Below are positions 19,384-27,348 of a stretch of 64,000 nt of DNA, piece by piece (position 1 is the stretch's first letter; each line of letters opens with the position of its first letter). The DNA comes from Gordonia sediminis (GTDB lineage: Bacteria; Actinomycetota; Actinomycetes; Mycobacteriales; Mycobacteriaceae). The stretch spans positions 62,001 to 126,000 of the forward strand of contig RZUM01000002.1 in the NCBI GenBank assembly GCA_004193205.1, in the 5' to 3' direction. Below the pieces are notes generated by a model, which saw only the letters and a program-made list of their open reading frames with translations, did not search any database and had not been told where the DNA came from. The translations under genes were made by a program, and so were the position numbers.

Positions 19384-19668
19384 TCACCGGTACCGATCTG
19401 CCATGAGCCACCAGACGACCGTCCACATCGCGGACCACGCGGTGAGCAAGAAGAAGAAGGATCCTCCACCAGAGATCACGAAGCAGACCAGAAAGTACAA
19501 CGTCGGCATCGCGGACAACACTGCGAGTACCAGGAACAACGGGTTCGGCCTACGGCGCTTTTCCTGCTGAGGCGGAAGCTGCTGCTGGTATTGCGACGGG
19601 CGCGGTGCGGATGCGTCGCCCCGCGGCAACGGCCTGCCCGCCACTCTGATCCTTTGATTCTTTGACAC
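19384..19668 (-). CDS. Small two-helix membrane protein in the insertion
   Basis: A 94-residue protein with a polar, Gln/Pro/Arg-rich N-terminal half (SQYQQQLPPQQEKRRR) and two hydrophobic segments (LFLVLAVLSAMPTLYFLVCF and FFFLLTAWSAMWTVVWWLMA). No family is recognised. GTG start at 19668, overlapping the first of two 18-bp direct repeats that may be its control region. It lies entirely in the inserted segment, so it is probably cargo of the element. Confidence 0.55.
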   Translation of the reverse strand: MSKNQRIRVAGRPLPRGDASAPRPSQYQQQLPPQQEKRRRPNPLFLVLAVLSAMPTLYFLVCFVISGGGSFFFLLTAWSAMWTVVWWLMADRYR

Positions 19669-19692
19669 TTCGCCCCTTTGACTCTTTGCGTC
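19651..19692. repeat. Pair of 18-bp direct repeats in the insertion
   Basis: Copies at 19651-19668 and 19675-19692, both built on cctttgaNtctttg, match at 14 of 18 positions with starts 24 bp apart. A partial third copy (actttgatgtc) follows near 19698. They overlap the start of the small membrane-protein gene. They could be operator sites or arm-type recombinase sites. Confidence 0.55.
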
Positions 19693-19880
19693 ATGACACT
19701 TTGATGTCTGTATGTCATCGAATCCTACTAATGCGACAAAGCTCTTTTCCTGGCCATACCGGTCGCGTACCGGGCACCGGGCTCAGACAGGCATTTGTGC
19801 TAGCGGTCGTCACTGGTCATTCGTCACTCTTCGGGTCCTTCGAACTCACGCGTTGGCTGCTGGTCGAAGCCTCGACCGTC

Positions 19881-19994
19881 CTACGGCCAGATGATCACCA
19901 CGCCGTCGTCGCGGGCGATCTCGGTAGTGTCGTCTTCATCAGCTCGTTCGCGCTCTCCGCTTTTCAAGGTGAGCACCGTCTTATCCTCTCGCAT
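19881..19994 (-). CDS. Possible 37-residue acidic micro-protein
   Basis: A short reading frame MREDKTVLTLKSGERERADE continuing to a C-terminal DGVVIIWP. Composition is charged and protein-like, and AGGG lies a few bases before the ATG. It lies in the insertion upstream of the membrane-protein gene on the same strand. No homologue is recognised, so coding status is uncertain. Confidence 0.35.
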   Translation of the reverse strand: MREDKTVLTLKSGERERADEDDTTEIARDDGVVIIWP

Positions 19995-20079
19995 ATCAAC
20001 CCTGCGATATCGTCGCTCGCATCGTGGGGACCAGCTCGGCTTCACACTTCACGGGAGCGTGAAAAGTAGGCTCGTCCAC

Positions 20080-20649
20080 ATGGACGCGCACCTGTGCATT
20101 GCTCAAGAGCCCGATGCCGATGACCTAATCTCGCGAGATCCGTTCGCGTTGCTCACCGGCATGTTGCTCGATCAGCAGTTTCCCATGGAGCGTGCGTTCG
20201 CGGGGCCCGCCAAGATCCGGGATCGTTTCGGCACCATGGACCCCGCAGCGATCGCCGCGGCCGAACCCGACGCCTTCGCCGACCTCTGCGCGACCCCACC
20301 GGCCATCCACCGCTACGGCCGCTCGATGGCCGGGCGCGTGCAGGCGCTCGCCCGCGCCGTCGTCAACGACTACGACGGCGACACCGCGAAGATCTGGACC
20401 GAGGCGTCGTCGGGGGCCGATCTGTTCGCCCGCCTGCACGCACTCCCCGGCTTCGGAGAGCAGAAGGCGAAGATCTTCACCGCCCTGCTGGCGAAACAAC
20501 TCGGGGTCAAACCGGCCGGATGGACCAAGGTGGTGGGCGACTACGGGAAGGCCGGCTTCCGCTCCGTCGCCGATGTCACCGACCCGGAGTCGCTGCAGAA
20601 GGTGCGCGATTTCAAGAAGGCGGCGAAGGCCGCGGCCAAGAACGCCTGA
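20080..20649 (+). CDS. HhH-GPD-type base-excision repair protein with a replaced start
   Basis: A 189-residue protein of the uncharacterised HhH-GPD family. It has DPFALLTGMLLDQQ near the N-terminus, the family-typical PMERAFAGPAKIRDRFG, and a helix-hairpin-helix LPGFGEQKAKIFTALLAKQLG. Related proteins bind DNA or act as glycosylases; activity here is unproven. The first 25 codons come from the inserted segment and differ from the displaced native start (MDAHLCIAQEPDADDLISRD against MANLQIAQEPAADALLSTD). The rest is native. The frame is intact, so the insertion restored a full-length gene. It now lacks the native promoter. Confidence 0.85.
   Translation: MDAHLCIAQEPDADDLISRDPFALLTGMLLDQQFPMERAFAGPAKIRDRFGTMDPAAIAAAEPDAFADLCATPPAIHRYGRSMAGRVQALARAVVNDYDGDTAKIWTEASSGADLFARLHALPGFGEQKAKIFTALLAKQLGVKPAGWTKVVGDYGKAGFRSVADVTDPESLQKVRDFKKAAKAAAKNA
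20155..20178 (+). repeat. Right copy of the 24-bp direct repeat, attR-like
   Basis: Identical to 19229-19252 and in the same reading frame. Native coding sequence resumes after it (TTTCCCATGGAG, Phe-Pro-Met-Glu). Confidence 0.75.
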
Positions 20650-20712
20650 GAGGGCGGCGTAATCCCGCGGCGGTACTCCCCCGCGACCCTGACATCGCCT
20701 ATTGTCAGATTC

Positions 20713-21591
20713 ATGGAATCGAACTCCGTCGACACCCGCAGCGTGGTCGAGTTGCCGTTCCGGTTCGGCTTCGCGATAACGGGTGTCGTGCTGACCGCCG
20801 CGGAGGCGGCGATCACCATCGCGCGGCTGACCGCGAACAGTGTCGAACACGAGGTGAACAGCGCGCTCGGGCTGACCGGCGACGAACTCGGCAGCGCCCG
20901 CACCCCGCTCGCGCTGCTCAATCATCTCACCGAGTTGCTCGCGCCCGATCGCCCGTTCGGGCGCATCGTGGCGGCGGGCGGCCCGCTGGAGCGTCTGCTC
21001 AATCCCGGGGGTGTGATCGACCGCCTCACCGCCCCGGACGGAATCCTCGAGAAGCTCACCGCCACCGGCGGTCTCCTCGATCAGACGACCGAGGACGGCG
21101 GCATCCTGGTGCGCCTGACCGCGAAGGACGGACCGCTCGACCGGCTCACCCGTCCGGGCGGCGTGGTCGACCAGTTCACCGAGAACGAGGGCATCCTGGA
21201 ACGCCTCACCTCCAAGGGCGGCATCGTCGACAAGCTCACCGCGCCGCACGGGGTGCTGGAGAAGGTCACCTCGGCCGGCGGGGTGCTGGACCGAATGGCC
21301 GACGAAGGCGGGCTGATCGACCAACTCGTCGGCGAGAACGGTGCTGTCGAACGGGCGATCGCCCCCGACGGCCCGCTCGATCGGATCACCGAGCTGACCG
21401 AGGTGATCGGGCAGCTGGCCCCGAACCTGCTCGCCATGCAGGACACCGTCCACGAACTCGCCGAGACGGTCGAGTTGCTCAATCAGACGGTGGCACCGCT
21501 CGGCGGGCTCGCCGAGCGGCTGCCCAAACGCCTCACCCGCGGACCGCGCGGCGGCACCGGCGACGAGCACAACGGCTATCGGGCTCCCTGA
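20713..21591 (+). CDS. Decapeptide-repeat protein of unknown function
   Basis: A 292-residue protein. Residues 1-80 include a hydrophobic segment (FGFAITGVVLTAAEAAITIA) that may be a membrane anchor. Residues 81-230 consist of fifteen back-to-back ten-residue units with the consensus (V/I/P)(L/I)(D/E)(R/K)LT-x-x-(D/G)G, for example VIDRLTAPDG, ILEKLTATGG, PLDRLTRPGG, IVDKLTAPHG. No unit carries an insertion or deletion. The tail (231-292) is helical with heptad-like leucines and ends basic. I recognise no family. The regular ten-residue period suggests a solenoid or extended helical rod. It starts 63 bases after the HhH-GPD gene on the same strand. Confidence 0.75.
   Translation: MESNSVDTRSVVELPFRFGFAITGVVLTAAEAAITIARLTANSVEHEVNSALGLTGDELGSARTPLALLNHLTELLAPDRPFGRIVAAGGPLERLLNPGGVIDRLTAPDGILEKLTATGGLLDQTTEDGGILVRLTAKDGPLDRLTRPGGVVDQFTENEGILERLTSKGGIVDKLTAPHGVLEKVTSAGGVLDRMADEGGLIDQLVGENGAVERAIAPDGPLDRITELTEVIGQLAPNLLAMQDTVHELAETVELLNQTVAPLGGLAERLPKRLTRGPRGGTGDEHNGYRAP
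20953..21402 (+). repeat. Fifteen tandem 30-bp coding units
   Basis: Each 30-bp unit encodes one ten-residue repeat. Units have diverged at DNA level while keeping length and the Leu/Asp/Arg/Gly positions, which points to selection on the protein rather than a young minisatellite. Confidence 0.85.
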
Positions 21592-21606
21592 AAGTCACCC
21601 TCCGCG

Positions 21607-22125
21607 TCAGTCGAGCGTCGGTCCCCCATCGCGGATCTCGTCGACCCGGCTCATCGCGTCCCGAAGTTCGCTGAGCCACGAATCGGCGTGCTGGCCAACG
21701 AGTTTCACACACCAGGCCAGGGCATCGGCACGGCTGCGCGCCACCCCGGCGGCGACCAGGGTGTCGAGCACCTGACGCTGCGGCTGCCGCAGTCGCGTCA
21801 TCACCGGCACGGCGAGATGGGTGAACAACTGCGAGGACTCTCCGCACCGCACACCCCAGGCCACCTTCCGGTCGAACCGGTGTTCGGCCTCGCGGGCCAC
21901 TGCCATGCGCCGTTCACGGGTCGATTCGCGGAAGCGGGAGATCCGTCCCGCCTCGGCCTCACGAACGGCCGCTTCGTCGGCGGGATCGTCGACGGTGGGC
22001 GGATCGATGGTGCCGATCACGGTGATCTCCTCGCGGTCGACCCGCACCTCGGGCGCCCCTGTGAAGAGGTCGTCGGGCAACCGACCCGCCAGCCATCCGG
22101 CGATCGAGGTCTCCGTCTCTGCCAT
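21607..22125 (-). CDS. Conserved-looking protein of unknown function, possibly antitoxin- or regulator-like
   Basis: A 172-residue soluble protein from ATG 22125. The acidic N-terminal part holds PEVRVDREEITVIGTIDPP. The middle is Arg/Glu-rich and helical (AAVREAEAGRISRFRESTRERR). The C-terminus VLDTLVAAGVARSRADALAWCVKLVGQHADSW resembles the helix pairs of ribbon-helix-helix-type proteins that pick out an Ala-Arg-Ser-Arg segment, but the match is loose. No toxin gene is adjacent. A 12-bp perfect palindrome lies 22 bases upstream of the start, compatible with self-regulation. Confidence 0.6.
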   Translation of the reverse strand: MAETETSIAGWLAGRLPDDLFTGAPEVRVDREEITVIGTIDPPTVDDPADEAAVREAEAGRISRFRESTRERRMAVAREAEHRFDRKVAWGVRCGESSQLFTHLAVPVMTRLRQPQRQVLDTLVAAGVARSRADALAWCVKLVGQHADSWLSELRDAMSRVDEIRDGGPTLD

Positions 22126-22146
22126 GACGCCTCCTTCACAGTCGTG

Positions 22147-22158
22147 ATTACTTGTAAT
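22147..22158. promoter_or_regulatory. Perfect palindrome, possible operator
   Basis: ATTACTTGTAAT, 22 bases upstream of the 172-residue gene, in an AT-rich pocket. A further GTAATC 17 bases on makes a wider GATTAC...GTAATC repeat. It could serve either divergent gene. Confidence 0.45.
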
Positions 22159-22254
22159 TATTGATAGCACGTAATCGCACGCTCGTCACCCCTCGGTAGA
22201 ACACGTTCGGGGGTCGATCCGCGCAGACCGCCGGGCTGCTCTACTAATGGACAT

Positions 22255-24642
22255 ATGCCGAGATCCGTCCCATTGACCGCACTCGACGCGCACACTCCGG
22301 TGATCGTCGGCGTCGGCCAGGCCTCCGAACGCCTCGACGACACCGACTACCGGGCCTTGAGTGAGGCCGATCTCGCGGCGGGTGCCGTCACGCGAGCGCT
22401 GGCCGACACCGGCCTCGCGGCGCCGACCGTGGCCGCGGAGATCGACACCGTCGTGGCCGTGCGGACCTTCGAGGAATCCACCCCGCTCGCGCAATCGCCG
22501 CTCGGCCGTCCGGACAACATGCCTCGTGCGGTTGCGAAGCGGGTGGGGATGAACCCAGGTCGCGCGGTGCTCGGCGTGACCGGCGGACAAAGCCCGCAGG
22601 CGCTGCTCACCGAGTTCGCCGCCGAGATCGACGACGGGCGGGCAGACGCGGTGGTCCTGTTCGGTGCGGAGATCATCTCGACGGTCCGCCACCTCACCGG
22701 GACCCGGGCGCACGACGAACGGCCCGACTTCGCCGAACAGGTCGGCGGCCAACTCGAGGACCGCGGCCACGGGATCGCCGGTCTCACCACCCACCAAGAG
22801 GTCCAGCATGGTCTGCTCGCACCCCTGGTCCAGTACGCGGCACTCGAGAACGCCCGGCGCCATCGGCTCGGTCTCGACCGCAGCGCCTACGCGGCGACGA
22901 TGGGCGAGCTGTTCGCCCCGCTCTCGCGGGTCGCGGCCACCAATCCGCATGCCGCGACGGCGACCGCGCGATCGGTGGACGAGCTCGTCACGCCCGACGG
23001 CGGCAACCGGGTCGTCGCCGACCCGTACACGCGGCTGCTCGTGGCTCGCGATCAGGTGAATCAGGCTGCGGCGGTGGTGCTCACATCGGTCGGTACCGCA
23101 CGCGCACTCGGCATCGACCCCGACCGGTGGGTGTTCCTGCACGGCCACGCGGACACCCGCGAGCAGACGCTGATGCGGCGCCCCGATCTCAGTACGGCGC
23201 CGGCGGCCGCCGCCGCGGTACGGCACGCCCTCGAGGTCGCCGAGATCGACCTCGACGAGGTGCGATTCCTCGACATCTACAGTTGCTTCCCGATCGCCGT
23301 CTCCAACGTCATCGATCCGCTCGGCGTCGCCCCCGACGATGCGCGGGGCCTCACCCTCACCGGCGGCCTGCCCTACTTCGGCGGACCGGGGAACAACTAT
23401 TCGATGCACGCGATCGCCGAGGCGGTCGACCGGGCACGCAACGCACCCGGCGACCACGCGATGGTGGTCGCCAACGGCGGCATCCTCTCCAAGACGTCGG
23501 TGGGCATCTACAGCGCCCGCCCGGCGTCGTGGCATCCGGGCGACTCGGCCGGCGTGCAGGAACTACTCGACGCCACCCCCGCCGTGCGCACCACCGATCA
23601 CGCCGATGGTCGAGCCACCATCGAGACCTTCACCGTCACGGCCGGTACCGACGGGCACCGCAGGGGCATCGTTGTCGGTCGCCTCGCCGACGGGACCCGC
23701 TTCATCGCCAACGTCGAGCGCGGCGACGAGGAAATGTTCGGCCTACTCGATGGCGAACACGCCATCGGCACCGCTGTCTATGTGCGGTCCTCGGCACGCG
23801 GCAACCGCGTGTTCGTCGACCGTGCGGCGATGCTGCGCCGGCATCCGGTGTCTCGCCCCGATTTCCGCGACCGCTACGACCACGTCGAGATCCGCCGGAA
23901 CGGACACACGCTGGAGATCACCATCAACCGCCCCGAGGCGCGCAACGCCCTGCACGCCGACGCGAACACCGAACTCGACGAGATCTTCGACGCCTATTTC
24001 GCCGACCCCGAGCTCTGGGTGGCCATCCTGACCGGGGCCGGCGACAAGGCCTTCTCCGCCGGAAATGACCTCGCGCAGACCGGCCCCGCCGGTCTGCAGG
24101 TACCGAAGAACGGATTCGCCGGCCTCACCTCACGACGCACCCGGCCCAAACCGGTCATCGCCGCGGTGAACGGATACGCGCTCGGCGGCGGCCTCGAGGT
24201 CGCTCTGGCCTGCCACATCGTCGTCGCCGACGAACGCGCGCAATTCGGGTTGCCCGAGGTCACGGTCGGGTTGGCTGCGCTGGCCGGCGGCCTGGTCCGA
24301 CTACCCGCCGCGGTCGGACCGGCACTGGGGCGCGACATGATCCTGACCGGGCGACGCCTCGATGCCGCCGAGGCCCTCGCGGCTGGACTGGTCAGCCGGA
24401 TCGCCCCCGCGGGTGAGGTGATGACCTTGGCCCGATCGGTTGCCGAGGAGGTGCTGGCCGCGTCGCCGACCTCGGTGCGGGAGTCCCTGCGCGCGATGGA
24501 GGAGGCGGCGACCCTGCCTGACGAGTTCGACGCGATCAACGCGACTGCGACCGCGCTCGACGCTCTGTTGGTCAGCGCGGACACCGTGGAAGGAATCACC
24601 GCGTTCGTCACCAAACGTCCGCCGCGGTGGACCGGCCGGTGA
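22255..24642 (+). CDS. Thiolase-like / enoyl-CoA hydratase fusion protein
   Basis: A 795-residue fusion. Residues 1 to about 400 are a thiolase-superfamily domain (TPVIVGVGQASER, GGQSPQALLTEFAAEI, VRFLDIYSCFPIAV, LTGGLPYFGGPGNNYSMHA). Residues from about 420 to 540 form the OB-like C-terminal domain usual for this group (RGIVVGRLADGTRFIANV). Residues from about 545 are a complete crotonase (HTLEITINRPEARNALHAD, KAFSAGNDL, ALGGGLEVALA, LPEVTVGLAALAGG) with both catalytic Glu positions present. The reactive-Cys position of true thiolases is not evident (GGQSPQ). These two activities are usually separate genes, so substrate channelling in acyl-CoA breakdown is plausible. ATG start, divergent from the unknown 172-residue gene. 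Confidence 0.88.
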   Translation: MPRSVPLTALDAHTPVIVGVGQASERLDDTDYRALSEADLAAGAVTRALADTGLAAPTVAAEIDTVVAVRTFEESTPLAQSPLGRPDNMPRAVAKRVGMNPGRAVLGVTGGQSPQALLTEFAAEIDDGRADAVVLFGAEIISTVRHLTGTRAHDERPDFAEQVGGQLEDRGHGIAGLTTHQEVQHGLLAPLVQYAALENARRHRLGLDRSAYAATMGELFAPLSRVAATNPHAATATARSVDELVTPDGGNRVVADPYTRLLVARDQVNQAAAVVLTSVGTARALGIDPDRWVFLHGHADTREQTLMRRPDLSTAPAAAAAVRHALEVAEIDLDEVRFLDIYSCFPIAVSNVIDPLGVAPDDARGLTLTGGLPYFGGPGNNYSMHAIAEAVDRARNAPGDHAMVVANGGILSKTSVGIYSARPASWHPGDSAGVQELLDATPAVRTTDHADGRATIETFTVTAGTDGHRRGIVVGRLADGTRFIANVERGDEEMFGLLDGEHAIGTAVYVRSSARGNRVFVDRAAMLRRHPVSRPDFRDRYDHVEIRRNGHTLEITINRPEARNALHADANTELDEIFDAYFADPELWVAILTGAGDKAFSAGNDLAQTGPAGLQVPKNGFAGLTSRRTRPKPVIAAVNGYALGGGLEVALACHIVVADERAQFGLPEVTVGLAALAGGLVRLPAAVGPALGRDMILTGRRLDAAEALAAGLVSRIAPAGEVMTLARSVAEEVLAASPTSVRESLRAMEEAATLPDEFDAINATATALDALLVSADTVEGITAFVTKRPPRWTGR

Positions 24643-24698
24643 CAAGTCGACCCCGGCGCCTCCGGGTGAACCCCGACCGGCGACGATAGGATCAGCCG

Positions 24699-25880
24699 GT
24701 GACGGATCAGCCGGTCGTGGAGCAGCCCAGCAGTTGGTCGATACCCCGTGGCACGATCGTGCTGCTCAGCATCGCGGGCCTGATCATCACCATCGGCGGC
24801 ATGAAGGCCGTCTCCGGACTGGTCGGACCGATCTTCCTGGCGTTGATGCTGACGGTGGCCGTACAGCCGATCCCGTCGTGGCTGCGCCGCAAGGGGATGC
24901 CCAGCTGGCTGGCCTTCATCGCCACCCTGCTCGCCGTGTACGGGATCATCTTGGGGCTCTTCGGCTCGCTGGTCTTCTCCGTCGCGCGGCTGGCGACGAT
25001 CCTGCCGCAGTACTCCGACAAGTTCCAGCAGTACCTGGACGACTTCCAGAAGTTCCTCACCGATCACGGTGTCAGCCAGGAGAAGGTCCAGTCCACCATC
25101 TCCAACATCAACCCCTCCAAGGCCTTCGGCTATGTGACCGAGGTGCTCGAGAGCACGATGTCGGTCGCGTCGATGCTGATCCTCGTGCTCACGCTGCTGC
25201 TGTTCATGTCGGCCGATGCGCTCTCCTTCGACCGCCGGATCGCGGTACTCGCGGGTGAACGCAGCGACATCGCGCAGGCCTTCCGCAGCTTCGCCCAGGG
25301 CACCCGCAGCTATCTGTTGGTGTCCACGATCTTCGGCCTGATCGTCGCCGTCTTCGACACCGGGTTCCTGTGGCTGATCGGCATCCCGCTGCCGGTGCTG
25401 TGGGGTCTGCTGTCGTTCATCACCAACTACATCCCCAATGTCGGCTTCGTCCTGGGGCTGATACCGCCGGCCCTGCTCGCCCTACTCGACGGCGGCGTCA
25501 GTCAGATGCTGCTCGTCATCGTCGTCTACAGCGTGATCAACGTGATCATCCAGTCGGTCATCCAACCCAAGTTCGTCGGTGACGCGGTCGGGATCTCGAC
25601 GACGCTGACCTTCCTCTCGCTGGTGTTCTGGGCGTGGGTGATCGGACCGCTCGGCGCGATCCTCGCCGTCCCACTCACCTTGATGTCGAAGGCCCTTCTG
25701 ATCGACATCGACCCCGCCACCCGCTGGGCGGACGTGCTGATCGCGTCGTCACCGCCCCGCCCCGAACCCGCCGCACCCCCGGCTCCGGAGCCCCCTCCCG
25801 CGCCGGCCGCCGACACCGACGGGGAGGAAACCGCTCACGAGGCACCCGCCGATTCCGGCGAGGACACCCCGCCCTCCTGA
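24699..25880 (+). CDS. AI-2E family transporter
   Basis: A 393-residue membrane protein of the AI-2E (TqsA/YdiK) family with about eight transmembrane segments. Typical elements are LTVAVQPIPSWLRRKG, a periplasmic coiled stretch (YSDKFQQYLDDFQKFLTDHG), and the C-terminal LWGLLSFITNYIPNVGFVLG and VIQPKFVGDAVGIS. Family members export small molecules or act as sodium/proton antiporters; the substrate is unknown. The tail after residue 350 is Pro/Ala/Glu-rich and probably disordered. GTG start, 56 bases after the fusion gene on the same strand. Confidence 0.9.
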   Translation: MTDQPVVEQPSSWSIPRGTIVLLSIAGLIITIGGMKAVSGLVGPIFLALMLTVAVQPIPSWLRRKGMPSWLAFIATLLAVYGIILGLFGSLVFSVARLATILPQYSDKFQQYLDDFQKFLTDHGVSQEKVQSTISNINPSKAFGYVTEVLESTMSVASMLILVLTLLLFMSADALSFDRRIAVLAGERSDIAQAFRSFAQGTRSYLLVSTIFGLIVAVFDTGFLWLIGIPLPVLWGLLSFITNYIPNVGFVLGLIPPALLALLDGGVSQMLLVIVVYSVINVIIQSVIQPKFVGDAVGISTTLTFLSLVFWAWVIGPLGAILAVPLTLMSKALLIDIDPATRWADVLIASSPPRPEPAAPPAPEPPPAPAADTDGEETAHEAPADSGEDTPPS

Positions 25881-26090
25881 GCGGTCACACGCATCCGCCC
25901 GGCATCCCGGCCCGAGACGCCGGGATGTGATACCTCGACGGAACTGCCCCGGAATCGGACCGAACGGGCGACAATCTGGGTACCCGACTTCCCAAGGCGC
26001 GTCACTCTGTCGTAGATTCCACACATCACATATATTTGATATGCGGATCCGCGCCAGCGACGGCGCGGCGCAGACAGGGGTGACAATTCG

Positions 26091-27326
26091 ATGGATATGA
26101 CCTGGTCGGATACCGACATCGCATTCCGTGATGAGGTGCGTGCGTTCCTCGACGCCAACCTCACCCCGGAACTCCGCGCGGCGGGACGACTCAACACCAG
26201 CGTGTACTCCGACCACGAGGCATCGATGGCCTGGCAGGCCATCCTGCACGAGCGCGGCTGGGCGGCGCCGGCGTGGCCCGTAAAATACGGGGGCTGCGAC
26301 TGGTCGCTCACCCAGCACTACATCTTCAGCCGGGAATCGGTGCTGGCCGGCGCACCCGCGCTGTCGCCGATGGGTATCCGCATGGTGTCGCACGCGATCA
26401 TGGCGTTCGGCACCGAGGAGCAGAAGAACTTCTTCCTGCCCGGCATCCTCGACGCGAGCGTGTTCTTCTGCCAGGGCTACTCCGAACCCGAATCAGGCTC
26501 CGACCTGGCCTCGCTCTCGATGGCCGCGGTCAGCGACGGCGACGATTTCGTCGTCACGGGCAGCAAGATCTGGACGACGCACGCCACCGAGGCGAACTGG
26601 ATCTTCTGCCTCGTGCGCACCTCCAAGATGGAGCGCAAGCAGCAGGGCATCACCTTCCTGCTCATCGACATGACGTCGCCCGGTATCGAGATCCAGCCGC
26701 TGGTCATGGCGTCCGGTGAGCAGGTGCAGAACCAGGTCTTCTTCGACGGTGTGCGGGTTCCCAAGAAGAACGTCCTCGGCAAGGTCGACGACGGCTGGAC
26801 CGTGGCCAAGTACCTGCTGGTGTTCGAGCGAGGCGGCGGCGCAGCGGCTCCCGCGCTGCAGGTGATGACCGAGAACCTGGCCGAGCACGCCAAGACGATC
26901 GCCGGTCCGTCGGGTGGACCGCTCAGCGAGGAGCCCGCCTTCGTACACAAGCTCGCCGACGCCCGCGTCCGGGCCAAGGTCCTCGAAGTGCTCGAATACC
27001 GTGCGCTCGCCGCGATGAGTTCCGGTAAGGATCCCGGTCCGGTCGCGTCGATGCTCAAGATCCTGTCCACCGAGCTCAGCCAGCAGATCACCGAGCTGAG
27101 CCTGGAGGCCGCCGGACCGCACGGCCGCGTGTTCCAGCCGCACGCCACCAAGCCGGGCGGACCGATCTCCCAGTTCGAGCCCCCGGCCGACGGGTACGTC
27201 AGCGGTGAGGACTGGCAGGCCGTCGCACCCCTGCACTACCTCAACGACCGGGCCGGCTCGATCTACGCCGGCAGCAACGAGATTCAGCGCAACATCCTGG
27301 CCAAGGCAGCACTGGGACTGGGCTAG
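26091..27326 (+). CDS. Acyl-CoA dehydrogenase, subunit 1 of a pair
   Basis: A 411-residue FAD-dependent acyl-CoA dehydrogenase. Visible are QGYSEPESGSDLAS (substrate/FAD region), TGSKIWTTHATEANW, VFFDGVRVPKKNVLG and the C-terminal YAGSNEIQRNILAKAALGLG. It starts 210 bases after the AI-2E gene in an AT-rich stretch (catatatttgatatg) that probably holds the promoter. The next gene, 22 bases downstream, is a second, shorter homologue. In mycobacteria such adjacent pairs form heteromeric enzymes acting on bulky CoA esters such as steroid side chains; that function is inference here. Confidence 0.92.
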   Translation: MDMTWSDTDIAFRDEVRAFLDANLTPELRAAGRLNTSVYSDHEASMAWQAILHERGWAAPAWPVKYGGCDWSLTQHYIFSRESVLAGAPALSPMGIRMVSHAIMAFGTEEQKNFFLPGILDASVFFCQGYSEPESGSDLASLSMAAVSDGDDFVVTGSKIWTTHATEANWIFCLVRTSKMERKQQGITFLLIDMTSPGIEIQPLVMASGEQVQNQVFFDGVRVPKKNVLGKVDDGWTVAKYLLVFERGGGAAAPALQVMTENLAEHAKTIAGPSGGPLSEEPAFVHKLADARVRAKVLEVLEYRALAAMSSGKDPGPVASMLKILSTELSQQITELSLEAAGPHGRVFQPHATKPGGPISQFEPPADGYVSGEDWQAVAPLHYLNDRAGSIYAGSNEIQRNILAKAALGLG

Positions 27327-27348
27327 AGCGAGCGAGACGGAGAAATAC

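Larger units (their letters stand above)
19253..20154. mobile_element. Insertion in the HhH-GPD gene, probable remnant of an integrated element
   Basis: About 0.9 kb lies between two identical 24-bp repeats. The insert is AT-richer than its neighbours in places and supplies a new start for the interrupted gene at its right end. It contains a small membrane-protein gene, short direct repeats and a possible 37-codon gene, all on the minus strand. No integrase or transposase is present, so it is either a deletion remnant or a minimal element moved in trans. Confidence 0.65.

Noticed and set aside
19662-20069. 135-codon plus-strand frame in the insertion
   Set aside because: Its start lies in the direct repeats, it has no recognisable domain and it opposes two more protein-like small frames.
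25881-26090. KstR or KstR2 box before the acyl-CoA dehydrogenase pair
   Set aside because: No site matching the known consensus was seen. Only an AT-rich stretch with a short catat/atatg repeat is present.
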